From NCBI GenBank assembly GCA_902766655.1, contig CACXEL010000029.1:1-6745 (forward strand): a DNA stretch of 6,745 nt. The letters are read 5' to 3'. The DNA comes from an uncultured Lachnospiraceae bacterium (GTDB lineage: Bacteria; Bacillota; Clostridia; Lachnospirales; Lachnospiraceae). The translations under genes and the position numbers were made by a program. Under the pieces are notes generated by a model, which did not search any database, was not told the origin of the DNA, and saw nothing but the letters and a program-made list of their open reading frames with translations. Of this stretch, positions 1 to 4,649 are shown one piece after another; positions within the stretch are counted from its first letter, which is position 1, and every line of letters begins with the position of its first letter.

Positions 1-131
1 TCCGCAGCATCCGCTGTCTCCTCCGCAGCATCCGGCGTCTCCTCCGCGGTGTCAGCACCTTCCTCCTGAGCAGCTTCCGTCTCCGCCGAGGTGTCAGCGC
101 CTTCCTCCTGAGCAGTTTCCGTCTCCGCCGC
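1..131. repeat. In-frame tandem repeats (21-bp and 42-bp periods) in the lipoprotein linker
   Basis: Positions 48-89 and 90-131 are adjacent 42-bp copies differing at three bases (39/42 identical by eye). Positions 1-21 and 22-42 are 21-bp copies identical at 19 of 21 bases. Both periods are multiples of three, so gain or loss of a unit keeps the reading frame and changes only the length of the acidic linker. The array may continue left of the window. Confidence 0.85.
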
Positions 132-242
132 GGCGTTCTCTTCCGTTGCCGGTTTCTCCGCGCCGCCGGACGCGCAGCCATTGAGCGCCAGTGTCAGGGC
201 GGCGGCGAGGACAATCAATTTCGTCACATACTTCTTTTTCAT
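1..242 (-). CDS. Lipoprotein, N-terminal part (acidic repeat linker), runs off left edge
   Basis: This open frame starts at ATG 242-240 and is still open at the left edge after 80 codons. The N-terminus MKKKYVTKLIVLAAALTLAL followed by NGCASGG is a lipoprotein signal peptide: a Lys-rich start, a hydrophobic core and a lipobox L-N-G-C with the lipidated Cys at residue 23. GGAGG at 248-252, 5 nt before the ATG, supports the start. After the Cys the chain is almost entirely Ala, Glu, Thr and Asp, built from 7- and 14-residue repeats such as AQEEGADT and AEET. Such acidic tethers often sit between the lipid anchor and a folded extracellular domain in Gram-positive substrate-binding lipoproteins, but that domain lies outside the window, so the function is unknown. 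It is separated from sufB by a terminator and a long leader, so it is probably its own transcription unit. Confidence 0.82.
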   Translation of the reverse strand, partial: MKKKYVTKLIVLAAALTLALNGCASGGAEKPATEENAAAETETAQEEGADTSAETEAAQEEGADTAEETPDAAEETADAA

Positions 243-431
243 AAGAGCCTCCGGTTTCATCATTTACCAATTATTCATATAACTGTTCGGTCGACGGCCG
301 CGCGGGCCGGATCATCCTTGTTGCCGACGGTCGGGAGTACTCCGCAGCCCGGCAACGATCTGTCAGACCTGTCTGTCCGTCACGCCTGCCAACCGGTCTT
401 TACACATCTGATTTCATGGTGCTGAACAGTC
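243..431 (-). other. Long structured 5' leader of the lipoprotein gene
   Basis: About 190 nt separate the candidate promoter from the lipoprotein ATG. I find no ORF with a ribosome site here. It contains three inverted repeats: CAGAC/GTCTG at 364-368 and 371-375; GTTGCCG/CGGCAAC at 320-326 and 350-356, enclosing the 10-bp palindrome GGAGTACTCC at 334-343; and CGGCC/GGCCG at 295-299 and 305-309. The length and the hairpins would fit a structured regulatory leader, but I could not match it to a riboswitch class I know, and no terminator with a U-run precedes the gene. It could also be a plain untranslated region. Confidence 0.35.
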
Positions 432-438
432 ATCTTAT

Positions 439-467
439 ATTTTACCATTTTATAATGGATATGTCTT
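439..467 (-). promoter_or_regulatory. Candidate sigma-70 type promoter for the lipoprotein gene
   Basis: Read on the minus strand, AAGACA (462-467; four of six match TTGACA) and TAAAAT (439-444; five of six match TATAAT) are separated by exactly 17 bp. The predicted start is near 432. The spacer holds an inverted repeat, CCATT/AATGG with a 4-nt centre (445-458), which could be an operator or simply AT-rich promoter sequence. It lies downstream of the sufB terminator, as a new transcription unit would require. Confidence 0.45.
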
Positions 468-527
468 GATTTTCAGATTTATAGACAGAATTATCACGAA
501 TTCCGGCCTTTGCAGGCCCATTTCGAG

Positions 528-570
528 AAAAAAACGACCCCTGTGCCGGTTTTTGGCCGGGCAGGGGTCG
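528..570 (-). terminator. Rho-independent terminator after sufB
   Basis: On the minus strand a 9-bp perfect stem, CGACCCCTG/CAGGGGTCG (562-570 with 535-543), encloses a smaller CCGG/CCGG helix (557-560 with 546-549) and is followed directly by seven U (528-534). It begins 18 nt beyond the sufB stop codon. This is a classic intrinsic terminator and marks the end of the sufCB unit. Confidence 0.93.
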
Positions 571-587
571 GCGGAAGGTCTTTCTTT

Positions 588-1505
588 TCAGCGCAGGAAG
601 CCCTGGATGATGGTCTCCTCGGCCTCCTTCTCGGTCAGGCCCAGCGTCATGAGCTTCATGAGCTGGTCGCCCGCGATCTTGCCGATGGCCGCCTCATGGA
701 TGAGGGAGGCCTCGACGTTGCTGGCCTTGAGCCTGGGCGTCGCGAGAATGACGCCGTGGTCCATGATGATGGAGTCGCACTCGGCATGGCCGGAGCAGGC
801 CGCGTTGCCGTCGATGCCCAGGACGACCTCCTGATAGCTGTTGTCCTTGGCGACGCCGCGGCTGACGATGTCACAGCTGCCGCCGTCGCCGTTCATGGCC
901 ACCTCGATCTCGGCCACGGCCTTCTGGTCCAGGTTGGTCAGGATCTTGTCGTGGATGATCAGGGTGGTATTTTCCTTCATGGTGGCCCTGGTGGTGCGGA
1001 TGGTATCATCCACGCCGCCGATCTGGCTGGTCTCCAGCTGCATGGCGGAGCCCGGCTCCAGCTCGACCACGGTGGCAGGATTCATGAGGCGCTTTCCGGT
1101 GCCGGTCCCCTCGCCGTAGTGGCGCTCGACGTAGCGGACCTTGCTGTTCTTCCCGACGAAGAACTGGTGGATGCCGTCGTGCCTGGAGTCCTGGTCGCCG
1201 CAGTTGGAAATGCCGCAGCCCGCGATGATGGTCACGTCGCAGTCCTCGCCGATGAAGAAGTCATTGTAGACCATCTCCTTGAGGCCGCTCTCGCTGATGA
1301 TGACGGGAATGTGGACACTCTCGTTCTTTGTCCCGGGCTTGATAATGATGTCGATGCCCGGCTTGTCCGCCTTGGTGACGATATCGATGTTGGCCGTGGT
1401 GTTCCTGGCCGTGCTCTGTCCGTTGCTCCGGATGTTGTAAGCGCCCTGGGGCAGCGCGTCGAGGGCTGCCACCTCATGCAGCAGATTCTTCTGTATACTG
1501 TCCAT
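588..1505 (-). CDS. sufB: SufB/SufD-family Fe-S cluster assembly scaffold (minimal SUF type)
   Basis: A 305-residue cytosolic SufB/SufD-family protein, probably the scaffold on which Fe-S clusters form, partnered by the SufC ATPase encoded just upstream. It is much shorter than classical SufB (roughly 470-495 residues) and consists essentially of the beta-helix core and C-terminal SufC-contact region. In the family C-terminus, ECDSIIM (Cys243) and IHEAAIGKI (His270-Glu271) line up with the Cys405 and His433-Glu434 region of E. coli SufB, residues tied to cluster assembly. Other cysteines are 89, 97, 102, 211 and 237. The ATG immediately follows the sufC TGA with no gap, and a G-rich ribosome site (AGGGGGTGG) lies inside the sufC end, so the two are probably translationally coupled. 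A single SufB/D partner beside SufC, with no SufS, SufU or second SufB/D here, matches the proposed SUF-like minimal system (SMS, SmsCB) of archaea and anaerobic bacteria. Calling it SufB rather than SufD rests on the conserved Cys. Confidence 0.88.
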   Translation of the reverse strand: MDSIQKNLLHEVAALDALPQGAYNIRSNGQSTARNTTANIDIVTKADKPGIDIIIKPGTKNESVHIPVIISESGLKEMVYNDFFIGEDCDVTIIAGCGISNCGDQDSRHDGIHQFFVGKNSKVRYVERHYGEGTGTGKRLMNPATVVELEPGSAMQLETSQIGGVDDTIRTTRATMKENTTLIIHDKILTNLDQKAVAEIEVAMNGDGGSCDIVSRGVAKDNSYQEVVLGIDGNAACSGHAECDSIIMDHGVILATPRLKASNVEASLIHEAAIGKIAGDQLMKLMTLGLTEKEAEETIIQGFLR

Positions 1506-2246
1506 TCAGTCCACCCCCTTCGCCTTCTCGGGCCTGGGACCCTTTTCATTGAGAATCGCGCAGCCCGGCCCGACAATGTTGATGGCGCTGAGCACCTTGT
1601 CCCGGTCATCGTAGAGGACTCCCTCACCGTCCTTCAGATAGATGATCTTGTCGGCGATCGCCAGGATCCGCTCCTGGTGGGAAATGATAACAATGCTCCC
1701 CGAGGTCTTTTGATACAGATTCTCGAAGATATGGATCAGGCTCTGGAAGCTCCACAAGTCGATGCCCGCCTCCGGCTCGTCGAAGAGGGAAAGCTTTGAT
1801 CCCCTGGCGGCCGTCATGGCGATCTCGATCCGCTTCATCTCGCCGCCCGAGAGGGTGGCGTTCAGCTCTCTGAAAATGTAATCCTTGGCGCAGAGGCCCA
1901 CGTCGCTCAGGATCTTGCAGGCCTTGTTGAAGGATCTGGCATCCTTGTTGGCCAGCTCCAGGATATCCTTGACCCGGAGCCCCTTGAAATGGACAGGCTG
2001 CTGGAAGGCATAGCTGATGCCCAGGTTGGCGCGCTCGTTGACGGGCATGTCCGTGATGTCCTGCCCGTCGAAAAGTACCCTGCCGGAGGTGGGCTTGAGG
2101 ATGCCCATGATGATCTTCAGCAAGGTGGACTTGCCGCTTCCGTTGGGGCCAGTGACCGCGACGAAGCGGTCCTCGATGGTCAGGCTGATATCCTTTAGAA
2201 TCTCCTTGCCGTCCACCGTGTAGCAAATGTTCTGCAGTTCAAGCAT
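1506..2246 (-). CDS. sufC: SufC, Fe-S assembly ABC-type ATPase
   Basis: A 246-residue cytosolic ABC ATPase, the normal length for SufC, which hydrolyses ATP to drive conformational change in the SufB/D scaffold and is not a membrane transporter. Visible motifs in order: Walker A GPNGSGKST (33-41), Q-loop FQQP (81-84), ABC signature LSGGE (132-136), Walker B LSLFDEP with Asp156-Glu157, D-loop EAGID (159-163) and switch His190 in IISHQ. The LFDEPEAGIDLWS stretch is typical of SufC-like proteins of Clostridia and archaea. The ATG at 2246 is preceded by AAGGA (2258-2262) at a rather long spacing of 11 nt. A promoter lies immediately upstream, and sufB begins at the base after the stop codon, so sufC and sufB form a two-gene operon. 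The partner gene decides the assignment over a generic ABC ATPase. Confidence 0.93.
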   Translation of the reverse strand: MLELQNICYTVDGKEILKDISLTIEDRFVAVTGPNGSGKSTLLKIIMGILKPTSGRVLFDGQDITDMPVNERANLGISYAFQQPVHFKGLRVKDILELANKDARSFNKACKILSDVGLCAKDYIFRELNATLSGGEMKRIEIAMTAARGSKLSLFDEPEAGIDLWSFQSLIHIFENLYQKTSGSIVIISHQERILAIADKIIYLKDGEGVLYDDRDKVLSAINIVGPGCAILNEKGPRPEKAKGVD

Positions 2247-2290
2247 GGTTGTTATTTTCCTTAAGAGATAGATTTTTGCACATCCACATT

Positions 2291-2319
2291 ATTATAAGGA
2301 TTTCACACGGCGGATGCAA
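2291..2319 (-). promoter_or_regulatory. Candidate promoter of sufCB
   Basis: On the minus strand TTGCAT (2314-2319) and a perfect TATAAT (2291-2296) are separated by exactly 17 bp. The predicted start near 2284 gives a 38-nt leader before sufC. The -35 match is weak (three of six), so an activator is possible. One arm of the 2311-2342 inverted repeat overlaps the -35 box. Confidence 0.6.
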
Positions 2320-2342
2320 TGTCTTTTTCGGTCGGGCATCCG
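2311..2342. repeat. 7-bp inverted repeat between permease stop and sufC promoter
   Basis: CGGATGC (2311-2317) and GCATCCG (2336-2342) are perfect inverted repeats separated by 18 nt. The right arm begins 2 nt past the permease stop codon and the left arm overlaps the sufC -35 box. No U-run follows it on the minus strand, so it is not a clear intrinsic terminator. It could be a 3' end hairpin of the permease mRNA or an operator. Confidence 0.5.
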
Positions 2343-2344
2343 GG

Positions 2345-3763
2345 TCATTTTTTCTCCTCATCCGGAATGGCAAGGTTCAGGACGATGGCGATGATGGCCG
2401 CCGGGACAATGCCGGAGCCGCCGAAGATGTAGTTGATCCAGGTGGGCAGGCTCGAGAGGATGGCGGTGTTGGCGCCGAGGCCGTAGCCCAGACCCAGGGC
2501 GATGGAGACGATGGTGACCGTCTTGGTGGAGATGCCTTCCTTGGTGACCAGCTGGATACCGCTGACCACGATGGAGGCGAACATCATGACGGCGGCGCCG
2601 CCGAGAACGCTCTGGGGCATGACGTTGACGATGGCCGCCAGCTTGGGGAAGAGGCCGCAGAGGACCAGGAAAATGGCACCCATGGAGATGGCGTAGAGGT
2701 TGACGACCTTGGTCATGCCGATGAGGCCGACGTTCTGGCTGAAGGAGGTGTTGGGCAGGACGCCGAAGAGGGAGGCCAGGGAGGAACCCAGGCCGTCGCA
2801 GGTGATGGAGCCGGAGAGCTCACGGTCCGTGGCCTCGCGTCCCAGGCCGCCTTCCGTGATGCCGGAGGTGTCGCCGACGGTCTCCACGGTCGTGACGATG
2901 AACATGATCATGATGGGAATGATGGCCCGGATGTCAAAGACGTACTTGAGCAGGTTGCCGCCCGAATCCCGAAGGTTCACGCCGATGAACTTGGGCAGGG
3001 AGAACCAGCCCGCCGAGCCGACAGCCGCCCAGTTGATGACCCAGGAGCAGGTCTGGGTGGCGCCATTTGCGTCCGCGTAGGTGGTCGGGAGGATCAGGGC
3101 CAGGATGGAGCAGAGAATGTAGCCCGCGATGATACCGACCAGGATGGAGGCTGCGCTCAGGGGACCCTTGGCGTAGTGCTTCACGACAACGATCACGATC
3201 AGGACAAAGAGGCCGACGAAGAGGTTGACGGGAGAGCCGAAGTCGCCCTTGCCGTTGCCGCCGCCGAAGGAGTTGATGCCGACGCTGATCAGGGAGAGAC
3301 CGATGGCCATGACGACGGTACCGGTGACCACGGAGGGGAAGAACTTCCGCAGATATTTGAGGGCAAAGCCCAGGACCGCCTCGAAGACGCCGCCGATGAG
3401 GCTCGCGCCCATGATGGCGCCGTAGGCGACGATGCCTCCGCCCATGGAGGCGGCGATGCCGGAGCAGACGCCGATGAAGCCGGAGCTGGTGCCCATGACG
3501 ATGGGAAGGTGGCCGCCCACCGGGCCGATGGTGAAGAGCTGGACCAGGGTGACGAGCCCCGCCACCAGCATGGCGTTCTGGATGATGGAGACGCGGATCA
3601 CGTCAGTCCCCTCAAAGCCGCAGGCTCCGAGAATGATGATGATCGGCGTCAGGTTGCCGGCAAACATGGCGAGCACATGCTGGAGTCCGTAAAGAATCGC
3701 CTGGCCAAGCGGAATCTTGCCTTCAAGCTTATAAGGGGAAGAGAAACCGTTGTTACTTGCCAT
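2345..3763 (-). CDS. NCS2/NAT-family purine (xanthine/urate-type) permease
   Basis: A 472-residue polytopic membrane protein of the nucleobase-cation symporter-2 (NAT) family, importing a purine base with a cation, most likely H+. The chain is a series of hydrophobic segments consistent with the 14-helix UraA fold. The NAT signature is QNVGLIGMTK (343-352); Gln-Asn at its start is the purine form, whereas uracil transporters have Glu. Other family residues are the His of LQHVLAMFAGN (29), Glu294 and Asp298 in VETVGD, and Asp323, exactly 20 residues before the signature Gln, as in E. coli XanQ (His31, Glu272, Asp304, Gln324). I place the start at ATG 3763 because AGGAGG (3770-3775) lies 6 nt before it; a GTG at 3790 would add nine residues and overlap that site. 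The tetR and ygfK genes upstream suggest use in purine catabolism. Xanthine versus urate cannot be decided from sequence alone. Confidence 0.9.
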   Translation of the reverse strand: MASNNGFSSPYKLEGKIPLGQAILYGLQHVLAMFAGNLTPIIIILGACGFEGTDVIRVSIIQNAMLVAGLVTLVQLFTIGPVGGHLPIVMGTSSGFIGVCSGIAASMGGGIVAYGAIMGASLIGGVFEAVLGFALKYLRKFFPSVVTGTVVMAIGLSLISVGINSFGGGNGKGDFGSPVNLFVGLFVLIVIVVVKHYAKGPLSAASILVGIIAGYILCSILALILPTTYADANGATQTCSWVINWAAVGSAGWFSLPKFIGVNLRDSGGNLLKYVFDIRAIIPIMIMFIVTTVETVGDTSGITEGGLGREATDRELSGSITCDGLGSSLASLFGVLPNTSFSQNVGLIGMTKVVNLYAISMGAIFLVLCGLFPKLAAIVNVMPQSVLGGAAVMMFASIVVSGIQLVTKEGISTKTVTIVSIALGLGYGLGANTAILSSLPTWINYIFGGSGIVPAAIIAIVLNLAIPDEEKK

Positions 3764-3769
3764 TTTGTA

Positions 3770-3775
3770 CCTCCT
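3770..3775 (-). promoter_or_regulatory. Ribosome binding site that sets the permease start
   Basis: A perfect AGGAGG on the minus strand ends 6 nt before ATG 3763. It would lie inside the coding sequence if translation began at the in-frame GTG at 3790, so it decides the start in favour of the shorter form. Confidence 0.85.
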
Positions 3776-3791
3776 GCTATGATAAAACACT

Positions 3792-3816
3792 GGTCCCCCC
3801 TTTCAAGGAGAGGACC
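3792..3816 (-). promoter_or_regulatory. Hairpin in the permease 5' leader
   Basis: On the minus strand GGTCC (3816-3812) and GGACC (3796-3792) pair and the helix continues inward through a CT-rich/G-rich run, about nine pairs including two G-U, with a 7-nt loop. It would start roughly 10 nt after the predicted transcription start and end about 16 nt before the AGGAGG. Only four U follow after a short gap, so it is at best a weak terminator. It may shield the 5' end or take part in leader control. I do not see the conserved core of the purine riboswitch. Confidence 0.45.
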
Positions 3817-3831
3817 GACAATTACTCACTC

Positions 3832-3860
3832 ATTATATCGTATCAAACGCCACGTTACCA
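3832..3860 (-). promoter_or_regulatory. Candidate promoter of the purine permease
   Basis: A perfect TATAAT lies at 3832-3837 on the minus strand, with TGGTAA (3855-3860; three of six match) 17 bp upstream. The predicted start near 3825 gives a leader of about 62 nt. The gap between tetR and the permease is AT-rich compared with the surrounding genes, as expected for a promoter. The permease may therefore be transcribed separately from tetR. Confidence 0.5.
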
Positions 3861-3905
3861 CACTAAATTACTAAAACCCCGTCACTATACAGCCACCCTC
3901 GGGCT

Positions 3906-4511
3906 TCATTTCCCGGAGACGGCGGAAATCCGGTCCAGGACCATGCGCTCCGCGGCGTCCATGTAAGCGTCCACATCGAAGTCCCGCGGGTCGATGGTGA
4001 ACTGGATCGAAGCCCCTTCGAGGAGAGATACCACCAGGTAGGGAATGATCTCCCGGTCCTCGTCGGGCATGCCGGGGCAGTAACGAATGATGATCTCGCG
4101 GATCTCGTCCCGCCAGTTGGTAAAATTCTCCTGAAAGTATTCCCGGATGACCCGGTTGATCCGGGTCTGGACGATGAAGTCCAGCTCGGCGAAGTCGAAC
4201 TCCCGGCGTTTCCCCAGCATGGCCTTCTTCTGGCGGAAGAAGACGTCCAGCTGGTCCTTCAAATCGTCCCCCGCCTTTTTGCGGTCGTTCAGGCGGACCC
4301 TGTAGAATTCATTCTCCACGTAAGCCTGCAGAGCGATGAGCAGGTCATTCTTGGTCTTATAGTAATAGTGGACGTTGGACTGCACCATATCCGCCCGGTC
4401 GGCGATCAAATGCATCCGCGTTCCGCTGATGGTGCACTCGTTGACCACCTTGAGCGCGGCCCTCAGGATCCTCTCCTCCATCTCCGAATATTCTGTCAGC
4501 TCTTTTCCCAT
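3906..4511 (-). CDS. TetR/AcrR-family transcriptional regulator
   Basis: A 201-residue protein of typical TetR length. Residues 13-60 form the N-terminal DNA-binding domain: a first helix ERILRAALKVVNE, then the helix-turn-helix TRMHLIADRADMVQSNVHYYY with the usual Ile-Ala, Ala and Tyr-Tyr positions, then KTKNDLL. The remainder is a helical ligand-binding and dimerisation domain whose ligand cannot be read from sequence. It starts at ATG 4511 with GAGGA about 8 nt upstream; an ATG at 4533 is out of frame. It sits between a YgfK gene and a purine permease on the same strand, so control of one or both, in response to a purine or a related metabolite, is a reasonable inference. A 16-bp palindrome directly upstream suggests autoregulation. 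No clear intrinsic terminator follows it. Confidence 0.87.
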   Translation of the reverse strand: MGKELTEYSEMEERILRAALKVVNECTISGTRMHLIADRADMVQSNVHYYYKTKNDLLIALQAYVENEFYRVRLNDRKKAGDDLKDQLDVFFRQKKAMLGKRREFDFAELDFIVQTRINRVIREYFQENFTNWRDEIREIIIRYCPGMPDEDREIIPYLVVSLLEGASIQFTIDPRDFDVDAYMDAAERMVLDRISAVSGK

Positions 4512-4534
4512 AGCCGGGTCCTCTGTCCTTCATT

Positions 4535-4550
4535 TCCCGCGTCCGCGGGA
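4535..4550. promoter_or_regulatory. 16-bp palindrome, candidate TetR operator
   Basis: TCCCGCG (4535-4541) and CGCGGGA (4544-4550) are perfect 7-bp inverted arms around a 2-bp centre, 23 nt before the tetR start codon. TetR-family dimers commonly bind such palindromes next to their own gene. A CATAAT (4575-4580, minus strand) could be the -10 of tetR, which would put the palindrome just downstream of the start; no good -35 is visible, so the promoter itself is uncertain. Confidence 0.5.
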
Positions 4551-4581
4551 GCTGCGCTCTCTGCTTGGTGCTCCATTATGG

Positions 4582-4614
4582 CGCGGCGGCCGGCCCTTCC
4601 GGCAGGCCGCCGCG
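4582..4614. terminator. Strong GC-rich stem-loop between ygfK and tetR, terminator-like
   Basis: A 10-bp perfect stem, CGCGGCGGCC (4582-4591) with GGCCGCCGCG (4605-4614), plus three inner pairs (4593-4595 with 4601-4603). It lies 35 nt past the ygfK stop, the right place for a terminator of the ygfK transcript, but no U-run follows on the minus strand. A T-rich run (4619-4623) follows 4 nt after the stem on the plus strand, where no gene needs termination. It may be a termination or mRNA-stabilising hairpin. Confidence 0.45.
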
Positions 4615-4649
4615 GTACTTTTATTCTGTCGTCTTCACGCACCTGCCCA

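Noticed and set aside
451..456. Plus-strand TATAAT as a promoter
   Set aside because: No convincing -35 box lies upstream and no plus-strand gene follows; it is part of the AT-rich spacer of the minus-strand promoter.
505..518. GGCCT/AGGCC stem-loop as a second terminator
   Set aside because: Only five pairs and no T-run on either side; the strong terminator at 528-570 already ends the sufCB unit.
510..1799. 429-codon open frame on the plus strand opposite sufB and sufC
   Set aside because: It spans two well-supported minus-strand genes and their junction, gives a low-complexity Val/Asp/Leu-rich product, and starts inside the sufB terminator.
1506..2246. Transporter ATPase instead of SufC
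   Set aside because: No permease or binding-protein gene is coupled to it, whereas a SufB/D-family gene begins at the base after its stop codon and its Walker B region is SufC-like.
2249..3874. 541-codon open frame on the plus strand opposite the permease
   Set aside because: It is antisense to a clear NCS2 permease; the product is an Asp/Gly/Ala-rich string with no recognisable fold, as expected from complementing GC-rich codons.
3891..3905. AGCC/GGCT repeat after the tetR stop codon as a terminator
   Set aside because: The stem is only four pairs and is not followed by a U-run.
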